A stretch of DNA of 64,000 nucleotides, from the NCBI RefSeq assembly GCF_012689525.1, contig NZ_CP051514.1, forward strand, positions 1,922,001 through 1,986,000. Direction: 5' to 3'. This document shows, piece by piece, positions 1-8,671 of this stretch (positions are counted from its first letter, which is position 1; each line of letters starts with the position of its first letter). Both the position numbers and the translations under genes were made by a program. The notes under the pieces are model-generated. The model saw only the letters and a program-made list of their open reading frames with translations. It made no database searches and was not told the origin of the DNA. The stretch comes from Paraburkholderia aromaticivorans (GTDB taxonomy: Bacteria; Pseudomonadota; Gammaproteobacteria; Burkholderiales; Burkholderiaceae).

Positions 1-990
1 CACGAGGCCCCGATGGATCGCGAAGCCCTGTGACTGCGCGTAGCGGCGCATCTCGTCGACGAGACGCGTCTTGCCGATGCCCGCTTCGCCGCGCACATGG
101 ACGACGTGGCCGGCCCGCCTCGCGACGCACGCGTGGACGATACCGTGAAATTGCTCGAGCTCGGCCTGGCGTCCGACGAAGCGGCTCTGGTTCGCCTTCG
201 GCGATTCGCTCGAGATGGCGCGCAGCCGCCAGGCCCGCACCGGCGTGTCGATGCCTTTGAAGCGTTGCTCACCCACCGCGTCGCAGACGGCGGCGTCGCC
301 GAGCGCGCGCGCCACGTCATCGGAAAGCCAGGTCTCACCGGCCGGCGCCGCGGCCTGGAGCCGCGCGGCCAGGTTCACTGGATTGCCGGTCACGGTGTAG
401 TCCCGCGCGTCGATGCAGCCGAGCGTGCCCGCGACCACCTCGCCGCTGGCGATGCCGATGTGCGCCTGCAACGTCCGCGCCGCCTGTGCGCTCAGCTGTG
501 TCAGCGCGTCATGGATGTCGAGCGCCGCGCGGGCTGCGCGCAGCGTGTCCGTATCGTGCGCGCGGGGAGCGCCGAACAGCGCCATCACCGCATCGCCGAT
601 GTGTCTGTCGGTCGTGCCGCCATAGGCGAGCACGATGCCGTCGACGAGCGCCGTGTAGCGGCCGATCAGCGCGCGCAGTTCCTCCGGATCGAGCGTGCGC
701 GACAGTGCCGTGAAGCCGCAGAGATCGGCAAAGAGGATCGTGACCTGCCTGCGTTCGTCCGCGGGGGTGTCCAGGGCGTTGGGCGCCTGCGCCGCTGGCG
801 GGGCCGCTGCGGCCGAGTCCCGCGCGGCCGCAGCGAGGATGCGTTTGCGGTGGCCGAGCGACTGTACCCCGAGCTCCTTCAGATCCCCATCGGTCAGCTG
901 CGCGAGCAGCGACAGATCGATGTCGTTCGCCGCGAACGCTTGCGCGTACTGCTCAAGCCCCAGGACCTCCAGCCATTGCTCAATATCCAT
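1..990 (-). CDS. Class III adenylate/guanylate cyclase with SAM and AAA-ATPase domains (3' end outside window)
   Basis: Read on the minus strand, the protein opens with a SAM (sterile alpha motif) domain over about residues 1-60 (starts MDIEQWLEVLGL). A class III nucleotide cyclase catalytic domain follows at about residues 75-245, with the metal-binding FADLCGF and GDAVMALFG segments and the NPVNLAARLQ stretch. After a linker comes an AAA/NACHT-like ATPase domain whose P-loop GEAGIGKT lies at about 65-90. SAM-cyclase-AAA proteins are large (often over 1000 residues) multi-domain signalling proteins, so only the N-terminal third is present. It should make cAMP or cGMP; the substrate cannot be assigned from these motifs. 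ATG at 990 is chosen because the SAM domain begins there; an in-frame ATG at 1005 is an alternative. It is divergent from a transporter with a cyclic-nucleotide-binding domain. Confidence 0.88.
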   Translation of the reverse strand, partial: MDIEQWLEVLGLEQYAQAFAANDIDLSLLAQLTDGDLKELGVQSLGHRKRILAAAARDSAAAAPPAAQAPNALDTPADERRQVTILFADLCGFTALSRTLDPEELRALIGRYTALVDGIVLAYGGTTDRHIGDAVMALFGAPRAHDTDTLRAARAALDIHDALTQLSAQAARTLQAHIGIASGEVVAGTLGCIDARDYTVTGNPVNLAARLQAAAPAGETWLSDDVARALGDAAVCDAVGEQRFKGIDTPVRAWRLRAISSESPKANQSRFVGRQAELEQFHGIVHACVARRAGHVVHVRGEAGIGKTRLVDEMRRYAQSQGFAIHRGLV

Positions 991-1182
991 GCTCGCCGCC
1001 TGCATCCAATGCCGGGCGGCGCGCGCCGCTCTGCCGCGCGGGTCGCTTCCGGTTCCTTCCCATGGGCTCAAAGCGCAGACGAAAGCCCCACGCCGATGGC
1101 CGATGCGAACGGCCCCGAACCTGTCGGGGATCGTGCCGATGATTACCCAGTGTAGGCGTCCGCCACGCACCACGTCTGGCGT

Positions 1183-1212
1183 TTGACAGGCTATCGATCG
1201 AGGACGGATACT
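1183..1212 (+). promoter_or_regulatory. Candidate sigma-70 promoter of the SulP transporter gene
   Basis: TTGACA at 1183-1188 and GATACT at 1207-1212 are separated by 18 bp and lie about 45 bp upstream of the GTG start at 1256. The -35 box is perfect and the -10 box matches four of six. No transcript evidence is available. Confidence 0.4.
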
Positions 1213-1255
1213 GGATCGCTCCCCATCGTGCCACTGCATTCCACCGGGAATTCAC

Positions 1256-3484
1256 GTGAAGCCGGGCAAGACCGTTTCCGTCTCCGATGTCCGGCCGCGC
1301 TCGCGTCTCGCGGGGCTGCCCGGCGATCTGGCGGCTGGGGCGGTATCGGCACTGGTCATGCTGTGCTACGCGATGAGCCTCGGCACGATGATCTTCAGCG
1401 CCGATCTGGCCCGCTACGCGATGCTCGGCGTGCCCACCGCGCTCGTCAGCTGTGTCGTCACGGCGCTCGTGATTGCCTTGACGAGCTCGATGCGCCTGAA
1501 CATCGGTGGCCCCGACAGCAATGCGGCGGCATTTCTCGCGGGTGTGGCGGCAGGCGTCGCGAGCAGCGTGCGCGCGGACGGCGGCTCCCCACAGACTCTC
1601 CTCCTGACCGTGCTGATCGCGATCGCGCTCTGTTCGCTCGTGACCGGCATCGTGCTCTACGCAATCGGCTCGTCGAAGCGCAGCCGCTCGCTGCAGTTCC
1701 TGCCTTATCCGGTCCTCGGCGGCTTCCTCGCTGGCACGGGCTATCTGCTCCTCGCCGGCGCGTTCCGCGTGATGACGGGCGAGTCCCTGAAATGGCAGAC
1801 GCTCGTGCTATTGACTCATCTTCACTGGCTCGCGTGGCTCCCCGCGCTCGTCGTAGGCGTGCTGGCCACCATCCTGATGCGCACCTGGATGCACGTCGCC
1901 GCGTTGCCGCTCACGCTGGCCTTCGGGATCGCCCTCTTTTACGTCCTGCTGCGCGCTGCGGACCTGTCGATCGACGAAGCGCGTGGCATGGGGTTGCTGT
2001 TGCCGCGCGTGGCACTGCGGCTCGCCGGGCTGCCGGAGCTGCACCTGACAGCGCAGCTCCGGCACGGTGGCATCGACTGGCCGGCGATCGCTGCACACCT
2101 TCCGGAGAGCCTCGTGGTCACGTCGGCCTCGGCTGTCACAATCCTGATGAATTCGACGGCAATCGGTGCGGCGACGGGCGAGGAGGTCGATCTCAATCGC
2201 GAGATGCGGGCTGCGGGCCTCGCCAATCTCGCGAGCGGGCTTTTGGGTGGAATGGTCGGCTATCAATCGTTCAATCGCTCGATGCTCAACGCGCGCGTCG
2301 GCGCGACGAGCCGGATGGCGGGCGTGTTCGCGTCGCTCGCGTGCCTCGTGGTACTTGCCGCGTCACCGGGTCTCGTCGCGCTGTTTCCCGTGCCGGTGCT
2401 CGTCGGCCTCCAACTTTTCATGGGGCTGCGCCTCCTCGTGCAGTGGGTGGTCGGCGCCTATGCGAAGCTCAATTGGTATGAGTACCTGCTCGTGCCCATC
2501 ATTCTCGGCACGATCGCGGGCTGGGGCGTGATCGTCGGCGTGGTCGCAGGCGTCGTCGCCGCTTGCGTGATGTTCACATTGCTCTACGGCCGGGTCAGTT
2601 GCATCCGGATGGAATTCGACCTCCGCACCCGGACATCCAATGTCGAGCGCAACATCGAGGAGACCGAAGCATTGCGCGGACTTGGCGCACAGGTGTGCGG
2701 AATGTGCCTGCAAGGGTTTCTGTTCTTCGGCACGGCCAATTCGATCCTCCAACGCATACGCGAGCGGCTCGTCGCGCGCGATCTGGCGGCGGTCCGATTC
2801 GTCGTGCTTGACTTCGCGTCGACCCAGGGCATGGACGCGTCCGTATCGATCAGCTTCGTCAAGCTGCGGCAGCTCTGCGCGGCGACGGAGACGGACCTGG
2901 TCTTGACCGCGCTGCCGCCGCGCTCGCGCGATCTGCTTACTAAAACCGGTACGCTCAATCTGCGGATTCGTGAATTCGACACGCTCGATGCGGGCCTCGA
3001 ATGGGTCGAAGACAAACTGCTCGAGTCAAGCGCGGTCGCGCTGAAACGCGGTGACGACATCCACGCGATGCTCGCGCCGTATTTCACGGCCGGCTCGCTG
3101 AACGCACTGTTCACCTATCTCGAAGTGCATGACCTGCCAAGTGGCCAGCCACTGTTTCTTCGCGGGGAGCCGGGCGATGCGCTGTACATCATCGAGCGCG
3201 GGCGGGTCGCGGTTTCGCTGCCGCTTGGTAACGGGCGGTCGGTGAGGCTGCGCGCCTCCAGCGCGGGCACGGTCGTTGGGGAAATGGCCGTGTACACGCA
3301 GCAGCCGCGCAGCGCTGACGTGTTCGCCGAGGTGCCGACGCGCGTGCGCAGGCTGTCGCTGGCCGCGCTCGTTGCTCTCGAGCGAGACAACCCTGCAGCC
3401 GCGCAGCAGTTTCATCGCTTTCTGGTGAAGGTCATCGCGTCGCGGCTTGCTCTCGCCACTGAGGCCCTACGCGCGGCCTACTGA
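1256..3484 (+). CDS. SulP-family anion transporter with C-terminal STAS and cyclic-nucleotide-binding domains
   Basis: This 742-residue protein has a SulP membrane domain of roughly 11-12 hydrophobic segments (residues about 20-450), including the GGPDSNAAAFLAG stretch typical of the SulP core. A STAS domain follows at about 475-595 (DFASTQGMDASVS, the usual regulatory loop). Residues about 600-735 form a cNMP-binding domain (LFLRGEPGDALYIIERGRVAV, then GEMAVYTQQPRSADVFAEV). The start is GTG at 1256 with GGGAA upstream. SulP proteins carry sulfate, bicarbonate or dicarboxylates; the substrate here is unknown. The cNMP domain suggests control by cAMP or cGMP, and the divergent neighbour at 990 is a nucleotide cyclase, which makes a local signalling pair likely by inference. 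Confidence 0.9.
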   Translation: MKPGKTVSVSDVRPRSRLAGLPGDLAAGAVSALVMLCYAMSLGTMIFSADLARYAMLGVPTALVSCVVTALVIALTSSMRLNIGGPDSNAAAFLAGVAAGVASSVRADGGSPQTLLLTVLIAIALCSLVTGIVLYAIGSSKRSRSLQFLPYPVLGGFLAGTGYLLLAGAFRVMTGESLKWQTLVLLTHLHWLAWLPALVVGVLATILMRTWMHVAALPLTLAFGIALFYVLLRAADLSIDEARGMGLLLPRVALRLAGLPELHLTAQLRHGGIDWPAIAAHLPESLVVTSASAVTILMNSTAIGAATGEEVDLNREMRAAGLANLASGLLGGMVGYQSFNRSMLNARVGATSRMAGVFASLACLVVLAASPGLVALFPVPVLVGLQLFMGLRLLVQWVVGAYAKLNWYEYLLVPIILGTIAGWGVIVGVVAGVVAACVMFTLLYGRVSCIRMEFDLRTRTSNVERNIEETEALRGLGAQVCGMCLQGFLFFGTANSILQRIRERLVARDLAAVRFVVLDFASTQGMDASVSISFVKLRQLCAATETDLVLTALPPRSRDLLTKTGTLNLRIREFDTLDAGLEWVEDKLLESSAVALKRGDDIHAMLAPYFTAGSLNALFTYLEVHDLPSGQPLFLRGEPGDALYIIERGRVAVSLPLGNGRSVRLRASSAGTVVGEMAVYTQQPRSADVFAEVPTRVRRLSLAALVALERDNPAAAQQFHRFLVKVIASRLALATEALRAAY

Positions 3485-3972
3485 GTGGTAGGCGAGGGGT
3501 GGTGTTCGGGGCAACTGCCGTGGCGTCTGGAGGGCGGCCGACGCGCGTCGAGGCCGCACCCAATGTAGCGAGGATGCGAGAAACGCGCTTAAGCGGCGAG
3601 GGGCGACAATCAGAATTGCCAACACAGCGAGAGCCAGAGGCAACGCTGCCAAGAGACCTTTTCGGTTTTATCAACATGTCGTGCTTTTCGGCGGCGTCAG
3701 ACCTCACTTGCATTGATCGCGATTTCGGTAACTGGCGGAGCCGAAGGCGAGTCCACAAACAAAACGGTGACTATTAGCTGCCGCGATATTCCCATGCGTC
3801 GATCCCATCAACACGGCGAGAAATCACCTCTTCGCTGCCGTCGGCAGTCGTAACCCGCAGCGAGCTATACGTCAGGTCAACCTCAGCGAAGGGACCCAGC
3901 ACATCGCTGCGTCGCTTGTGCAGTCGATGTGCAAACAAGGATAGATTGAAGGCATGTGGGCTCTTCCGTTAT
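3485..3972. other. Non-coding or degenerate stretch between the SulP gene and vapC
   Basis: No convincing intact gene lies in these 488 bp. Short open frames exist on both strands but have arginine- and serine-rich shadow composition. The part nearest vapC holds the short gene remnant listed separately. Confidence 0.5.
3774..3962 (-). pseudogene. Possible C-terminal remnant of an unidentified protein
   Basis: A minus-strand frame of about 60 codons without a usable ATG reads like real protein. It contains GPFAEVDLTYSSLRVTTADG and ends VDGIDAWEYRGS before a double stop (TAA TAG). It is closed upstream by an in-frame TAA next to the vapC stop. It may be the tail of a gene interrupted when vapBC arrived. 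I do not recognise the family. Confidence 0.3.
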
Positions 3973-4344
3973 CTAGTGCGCGAGCAACGCACCGAGATTG
4001 AGTTCATCGGCTACTTTCTTCAATCGCTTATCGCGCGTCCAGATGGTGATGCCGGGTTGTAGGCGCGCGGACGCCAACAGTGACGTATCGACATAGCCGA
4101 TTCCACGATTGAACAACCCTTCATGGTCGATCAGATAAAACGTCTCCTCCGGTGTTGCAACTGGCGCGCGCGGCAAATCGAGCAAGGCGCCAAGCACGAC
4201 GTCACGGTCACGCAGACTACCGAGCGAAATCTCGCCGATGACATATGGATGAGCCAGCACACGCTCCTGGGCGAGCAGGGTAATCAGCATAGGATCAGAA
4301 GCGCTGATGTGGTCAATCCAGACCGACGTGTCGACAAGAATCAT
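3973..4344 (-). CDS. vapC: VapC-type PIN-domain ribonuclease toxin
   Basis: This 123-residue single PIN domain has the expected acidic residues: Asp5 in MILVDTSVWID, Glu in IGEISLG at about 38, and Asp in GYVDTSLLASA and WTRDKRL near residues 86-106. VapC toxins are Mg-dependent endoribonucleases that usually cut tRNA or rRNA and are neutralised by the partner antitoxin. The start overlaps the end of the upstream antitoxin gene by 4 bp (ATGA), the standard vapBC arrangement. The length is typical of the family. The specific RNA target cannot be read from the sequence. Confidence 0.9.
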   Translation of the reverse strand: MILVDTSVWIDHISASDPMLITLLAQERVLAHPYVIGEISLGSLRDRDVVLGALLDLPRAPVATPEETFYLIDHEGLFNRGIGYVDTSLLASARLQPGITIWTRDKRLKKVADELNLGALLAH

Positions 4345-4538
4345 TCGACGTCCTGCCGGCGACGCGGCGCGCCCTTGATGCCCGGTTGGCTACCGCCAAG
4401 GTTCGCGAGTCGTTTCGCGGCTTCACGCTGGATCAAGGCCTTTAGCGCCTCGCGCACGAGGGCCGTTTTTTCCTCCACGCCCGTATAGGCCTGAGCCTTG
4501 GCAATCAAGTCGTCATCAAGCGCAATAGTTGTACGCAT
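4341..4538 (-). CDS. vapB: VapB-type antitoxin
   Basis: This 65-residue protein begins MRTTIALDDDLIAKAQAYTG, a ribbon-helix-helix DNA-binding N-terminus of the VapB/MetJ-Arc kind, followed by an ALVREALKALIQREAAKRLA helix. Its basic C-terminal tail (GIKGAPRRRQDVE) would bind and block VapC. ATG at 4538 is chosen because it follows a GGAG ribosome-binding site and gives the family length; a longer frame to 4877 exists but its extension has no antitoxin character. Transcribed with vapC, and probably autoregulated through the palindrome described upstream. Confidence 0.9.
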   Translation of the reverse strand: MRTTIALDDDLIAKAQAYTGVEEKTALVREALKALIQREAAKRLANLGGSQPGIKGAPRRRQDVE

Positions 4539-4565
4539 GGGGAATCTCCGGAAATGTATGCACGA

Positions 4566-4585
4566 ATTATAGCATCGTTTGATGC
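4566..4585 (-). promoter_or_regulatory. vapBC promoter -10 box with overlapping palindromic operator
   Basis: On the minus strand a perfect TATAAT (4566-4571) lies about 28 bp upstream of the vapB ATG. It directly abuts the inverted repeat GCATC-N4-GATGC (4572-4585). The -35 region is poor. A palindrome in the promoter spacer fits the known VapB/VapBC conditional autorepression. Confidence 0.5.
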
Positions 4586-5085
4586 GTAAAAATGGTGCAT
4601 TTCGACGTGCTGTGATGAATGCATTTCGCCGCGACATTCCGACACAATTGCACGCGGGAACGGCGGAAATGGCCGGTGTCTGCGCATGAGCAGCCGCACC
4701 GCCTTTGTTAGAGCCAGGTGGGTCGCGGAAGTCCTTCAGCAACACGGTGCTTTTCGAGGCGCTTGCGACCGGCCTCCATCGATTGGCAATCTGAGGTCGG
4801 TAATCCGCGGCTGGCGCAGGCCGGAATGCGTTTTCTTCACCAAGTCGTGTAACGTGCGCGCGATCGAAAGCTGGCACGATAAGCTCGTTCTAGGATCGAA
4901 ACGTGTTCGCAGCGATCGAGCCTGGACAGATGGATCACTCCGTGCGGAGCATCAGATTTCCTTAAGGTGGAGGCGGTTAGCATCGTTTAGTATGGGCGAC
5001 GAGCATGTGCCGGCAGTTGATCTGGGCGTCGGTGGCCGCTCCTATTATCGAATACAACGTTGTGCTGAAAAACGGGGGATTGGGA
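4586..5085. other. Intergenic stretch with no recognised gene
   Basis: About 500 bp between vapBC and the cytochrome b561 gene. A 145-codon plus-strand frame is present (4686-5123), but it runs into the cytochrome gene and shows no family-like composition. The AT content near vapB is higher than in the rest of the window, consistent with acquired DNA. Confidence 0.4.
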
Positions 5086-5625
5086 GTGATCAAGGTCAAC
5101 GCAAGTACGCGCCCGGCATATGACGCGGTCGCGCGTGCGCTCCACTGGCTCACCGTTTTGTTGATCGCAATGCAGTTTGTGATCGGCTGGACGATGCCCG
5201 ACGTCCACAAGGACACGCAGCTCGTTGGCCTGATCGCGTGGCACCTCGGCGTAGGTTCGACACTTGTCGCACTGATAGTGGTCAGGGCGATCTGGCGGTT
5301 GACCCATAGGCCTATACCGGACGACCTGCCGCCGGTGCTGAGCATCCTCTCCCGCGTCACGCATCTTCTGCTCTATGCCGCCTTGCTCGCGGTGCCAGTG
5401 CTCGGCTGGATCAACGCATCCTCACGCGGGTGGACGGTTCGCTTACTGGGCGTCGTTCCCTATCCGGCGCTGAGCGCTCCAGGCTCGGCGTTCGGTCACA
5501 AAATGGGCGATGTGCACGGCATCCTCGCATGGGTGCTTTTCGCACTGATCGCTCTGCATGTCGGCGCGGCTCTGTTCCATCGCTTTGTTCTAAGAGACCA
5601 TGTATTGCAGCGGATGCTGCCTTAA
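5086..5625 (+). CDS. Cytochrome b561 (CybB-type di-haem membrane protein)
   Basis: This four-helix membrane protein of 179 residues carries histidines at the positions expected for two b-haems: ALHWLT near residue 20, AWHLG near 53, GDVHG and [10 protein letters not shown] in the last two helices. Family members shuttle electrons between ubiquinol and periplasmic or cytoplasmic partners. GTG at 5086 is preferred because GGGGATTGGGA precedes it and the family N-terminus ([13 protein letters not shown]) follows at once; an upstream ATG at 5005 would add 27 atypical residues. It sits alone, just before a broken VIT gene. Confidence 0.85.
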   Translation: MIKVNASTRPAYDAVARALHWLTVLLIAMQFVIGWTMPDVHKDTQLVGLIAWHLGVGSTLVALIVVRAIWRLTHRPIPDDLPPVLSILSRVTHLLLYAALLAVPVLGWINASSRGWTVRLLGVVPYPALSAPGSAFGHKMGDVHGILAWVLFALIALHVGAALFHRFVLRDHVLQRMLP

Positions 5626-5647
5626 GCAGCGCCGTCTGGGCAAAACC

Positions 5648-5803
5648 ATGGCGAGCGAAACTACTGAGGTCTCGCAAAGGCTGCGCAAGGGACATGAAGA
5701 AGCCCATCGCATCAACTCGATTGGCTGGCTGCGCGCCGCGCTGCTCGGTGCGAACGACTGGATCATATCGACGGCGAGTCTGATCGTTGGCATCGTGTCA
5801 GCA
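5648..5803 (+). pseudogene. Truncated VIT/CCC1-family iron or manganese transporter (N-terminus only)
   Basis: The frame from ATG 5648 reads into [20 protein letters not shown] and then [12 protein letters not shown], which is the start of the first membrane helix region of VIT1/CCC1 (DUF125) proteins. The family normally continues for about 170 more residues with further helices. Here homology stops at about residue 52 and the frame passes into an insertion-sequence transposase remnant. The gene is therefore dead, most likely by IS insertion followed by deletion. The usual glycine of the family motif ANDG is W in this copy. Confidence 0.75.
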
Positions 5804-5940
5804 CACGCTGAAATCAGTACGAAGGAGGCGGCCGACGCTTACGCGTCCCACTTCATCGCTGACTTCAACGGTCGGTTCGGCAAGGTGCCGAGGAGCACAT
5901 TCGGTGCGCACCGGCCGTTGTGTGCAGAAGACGATGTCGC
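5804..5940 (+). mobile_element. Remnant of a transposase C-terminal region (ISNCY/IS1202-like)
   Basis: In frame with the broken VIT gene the sequence reads [20 protein letters not shown] and then a GAHRPL segment. From memory this resembles the C-terminal part of ISNCY/IS1202-type transposases (pattern: ADAF..FIADYN.RF...P....HRPL). Only about 40 codons remain, and no terminal inverted repeat or target duplication is evident. It abuts the end of the following minus-strand flavoenzyme gene. Confidence 0.55.
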
Positions 5941-5955
5941 GCCTGGCGCCGGTCT

Positions 5956-7116
5956 TCAACGCCTGTCAGGCAGAAGGATCCGCTCATCCACCTGACGGAT
6001 GTCAGTGTGGCCGCAAAAGGCCATGGTGATGTCTAATTCCTTCTGGATGATCTGCAGGCACTGTGTGACACCAGCCTCTCCCATCGCACCCAGGCCGTAG
6101 AGAAAGCTGCGGCCGATCAGCGTGCCCCTGGCGCCGAGCGCAACGGCTTTCAGCACGTCCTGGCCGCTGCGGATGCCGCCATCCATCCACACCTCGATGC
6201 GCGAGCCGATCTCACGCGCGATCTCGGGGAGTGCCGAGATCGAAGAGGGTGCACCGTCGAGTTGGCGGCCGCCATGGTTGGAGACGATCAGCGCGTCGGC
6301 ACCGCTGTTGGCGGCAAGGCGCGCATCTTCGACATCCATGATGCCTTTCAGAATGAGTTTGCCACCCCATAGCTTCTTGACCCACTCGACGTCCGCCCAA
6401 CTCAGCGCCGGATCGAACTGTTCGGCGGTCCACGAACTCAGGGACGATAGATCGCCTACACCCTTTGCATGACCGACGATGTTGCCGAAGGTGCGTCGCC
6501 GGGTGCCAAGCATGCCGAGGCACCAGCGCGGCTTGGTCGCCAGATTAATGAGGTTCGCTGGGGTCAGTTTGGGCGGCGCCGACAGCCCGTTCTTGATGTC
6601 CTTGTGGCGTTGGCCGAGGATCTGCAGGTCCAGCGTTAGCATCAGGGCGCTGCACCGTGCCGCACGAGCCCGCTCAATTAACCGCACAATGAAATCGCGA
6701 TCGCGCATCATATAGAGTTGGAACCAGAACGGCTTGCTGGTCTCGGCGGCAACGTCCTCGATCGAGCAGATGCTCATCGTGGACAAGGTGAACGGGACGC
6801 CGAATTTCTCCGCCGCGCGTGCAGCGAGGATTTCGCCGTCGGCATGTTGCATGCCGGTCAAGCCTGTCGGCGCGAGCGCTACGGGCATGGCGGCCTCCTG
6901 ACCGACCATTTCCGTGCGCGTGCTGCGGTCCGCCATGTTGACCGCCACTCGCTGGCGCAGCTTGAGGCGCTGGAAGTCGCTTTCATTCGCGCGGTAGGTA
7001 CTCTCGGTCCATGAGCCACTGTCGGCGTAGTCGTAGAACATGCGCGGCACGCGCCGTTGAGCGAGCACGCGTAAATCTTCGATGCAGGTGATGGCAGACA
7101 CAGTTTTTCTCAGCAC
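5956..7116 (-). CDS. lldD: FMN-dependent alpha-hydroxy-acid dehydrogenase (L-lactate dehydrogenase-like)
   Basis: This 386-residue TIM-barrel flavoprotein of the LldD/mandelate-dehydrogenase family has the catalytic histidine in [10 protein letters not shown] (about residue 280). The FMN-phosphate loop is [20 protein letters not shown]. The N-terminal [18 protein letters not shown] is characteristic. It would oxidise L-lactate (or a related 2-hydroxy acid) to the keto acid and pass electrons to quinone. Its neighbour is L-fuconate dehydratase; the non-phosphorylative L-fucose route ends in pyruvate plus L-lactate, so an L-lactate oxidase fits. The 3' end lies beside the IS remnant but the protein looks complete. 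Confidence 0.85.
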   Translation of the reverse strand: MLRKTVSAITCIEDLRVLAQRRVPRMFYDYADSGSWTESTYRANESDFQRLKLRQRVAVNMADRSTRTEMVGQEAAMPVALAPTGLTGMQHADGEILAARAAEKFGVPFTLSTMSICSIEDVAAETSKPFWFQLYMMRDRDFIVRLIERARAARCSALMLTLDLQILGQRHKDIKNGLSAPPKLTPANLINLATKPRWCLGMLGTRRRTFGNIVGHAKGVGDLSSLSSWTAEQFDPALSWADVEWVKKLWGGKLILKGIMDVEDARLAANSGADALIVSNHGGRQLDGAPSSISALPEIAREIGSRIEVWMDGGIRSGQDVLKAVALGARGTLIGRSFLYGLGAMGEAGVTQCLQIIQKELDITMAFCGHTDIRQVDERILLPDRR

Positions 7117-7182
7117 AGGGAGTAACGACGAGTGTACGTTCTCGGACGGTCGCTCGATATTCTGGGAATGCCTGGGAAAAAT

Positions 7183-8481
7183 TCACGCCCGCCACGCCGC
7201 GCCTTGCGGAAAGTGAAATTCGTCGAGCGACTCGGCGCGCATCTCGATGCTATAGCCGGGCAGTTGCGGCGGCTTATAGCGTCCGTTGCGAATCACGACG
7301 GGGTCGACGAAGTGCTGGTGCAGGTGGTCGACGTATTCGAGTACGCGGTTTTCAAGCGATGCCGACACGCCGATGTAATCGAACAGAGCGATGTGCTGCA
7401 CGTACTCGCACAGCCCGACACCACCCGCGTGCGGGCATACCGGCACACCGAACTTCGCCGCCATCAGCAACACGACGAGCACCTCGTTGAGACCGCCGAG
7501 CCGGCAACTGTCGACCTGGCAAAAATCGATCGCCTGCGCCTGCAATAGCTGCTTGAACATCATGCGGTTCTGGCAATGTTCGCCGGTCGCCACACCGATC
7601 GGGGCGACGCGCCGGCGGATGGCCGCGTGCCCCAGGATATCGTCGGGGCTCGTCGGCTCTTCGATCCACCAGGGATCGAACTCTGCGAGGCGCCGCATGT
7701 TGGCGACGGCTTCGTCGACTTCCCACACCTGGTTGGCGTCCATCATCAGCTTGCGATCAGCGCCGATTTCGTCGCGCAGAATGCGCGCGCGCCGCACGTC
7801 CTCGTCGAGATTGCCGCCGACTTTCTGCTTGAAGTGCGTCCATCCCTGGGCCACGCCTTCGCGAGCGAGGCGGCGGATCTTTTCATCGTCGTAACCGAGC
7901 CAGCCCGCCGACGTGGTGTAAGCCGGATAGCCGTTTGCCAGCATCTCCGTTTCGCGCTCAGCTTTGGTGGCCGCGTGGCGCCGCAGGATCGCAAGCGCTT
8001 CGTGGGGTGTCAGTGCATCTGTGACGTAGCGGAAGTCGAGACAGCGCACCAGCGCCTCCGGGCTCATGTCCACCAGGAGTTTCCAGACCGGTTTGTGTTC
8101 CGTCTTCGCCCACAGGTCCCACACGGCATTCACGATAGCGGCAGTCGCGAGGTGAATCGCGCCTTTCTCCGGACCGATCCAGCGCAACTGACTGTCTGAC
8201 GTGAAGGCGCGCCAGAACGAACCCATGTCGGCAACGATGTCTTCGAGGGTCTTGCCGACGATGAGCGGCGCCAGCGAGTTCGCCGCGGTCACGCAAATTT
8301 CGTTACCCCGGCCGATAGTGAAGGTGAGTCCGTGTCCCGCCATCTGTTCCGGTGAGTCTGTTTCGAGCACGACGTAGGTGGCCGAATAATCCGGCGCCGC
8401 ATTCATCGCATCGGAGCCATCGAGTGAGCGGGAGGTCGGGAAGCGAATGTCCCGAACGGACAGGTTCGTGATCGTGGTCAT
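7183..8481 (-). CDS. L-fuconate dehydratase
   Basis: This 432-residue enolase-superfamily enzyme has the catalytic lysines in HFKQKVGG and metal ligands in MMDANQVW, WWIEEPTSPDD and ATGEHCQNR. The general-base histidine is in VCPHAGG. This motif set and the length match L-fuconate dehydratase (EC 4.2.1.68), which makes 2-keto-3-deoxy-L-fuconate. ATG at 8481 (MTTITNLSVRDIRFPTSRSL) is taken as the start because the family N-terminus begins there; the open frame extends upstream to 8592 with unrelated sequence. It is divergent from a GntR regulator and on the same strand as the lactate-dehydrogenase-like gene 66 bp downstream. An activity on a related six-carbon acid sugar remains possible. Confidence 0.88.
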   Translation of the reverse strand: MTTITNLSVRDIRFPTSRSLDGSDAMNAAPDYSATYVVLETDSPEQMAGHGLTFTIGRGNEICVTAANSLAPLIVGKTLEDIVADMGSFWRAFTSDSQLRWIGPEKGAIHLATAAIVNAVWDLWAKTEHKPVWKLLVDMSPEALVRCLDFRYVTDALTPHEALAILRRHAATKAERETEMLANGYPAYTTSAGWLGYDDEKIRRLAREGVAQGWTHFKQKVGGNLDEDVRRARILRDEIGADRKLMMDANQVWEVDEAVANMRRLAEFDPWWIEEPTSPDDILGHAAIRRRVAPIGVATGEHCQNRMMFKQLLQAQAIDFCQVDSCRLGGLNEVLVVLLMAAKFGVPVCPHAGGVGLCEYVQHIALFDYIGVSASLENRVLEYVDHLHQHFVDPVVIRNGRYKPPQLPGYSIEMRAESLDEFHFPQGAAWRA

Positions 8482-8595
8482 TGGACGCCCCCCAAGGGTG
8501 ACCGGGTGCGGCAGCCAGGCTGGTACGCGCGTATGGCTCGCACTAAGCGCCGCCGGCAAGCACATACGAGGCCACACTCCAAGCGTTAGCACGCG

Positions 8596-8637
8596 TTGAC
8601 AGCACTGATTTCTCCACCTAGCATGCTAGCATGTTAG
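8596..8637 (+). promoter_or_regulatory. Promoter of the GntR gene with a 20-bp palindromic operator over the -10 box
   Basis: TTGACA (8596-8601) and TAGCAT (8619-8624) are spaced by 17 bp. The -10 lies inside a nearly perfect 20-bp inverted repeat, ctagcatgctagcatgttag (8618-8637). The element is between the divergent fuconate dehydratase and GntR genes, where an FCD-type repressor would control both. Confidence 0.6.
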
Positions 8638-8671
8638 TCGTAAATCAAGCTCTCCGTGAGCCTCTTGATCC

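Noticed and set aside
97..1155. 352-codon plus-strand open frame
   Set aside because: It is antisense to the SAM-cyclase-AAA gene, whose domain motifs are clear on the minus strand; the plus-strand product is arginine-rich shadow sequence.
4686..5123. 145-codon open frame upstream of cytochrome b561
   Set aside because: No recognisable family composition and it runs into the cytochrome gene start; no ribosome-binding site of note.
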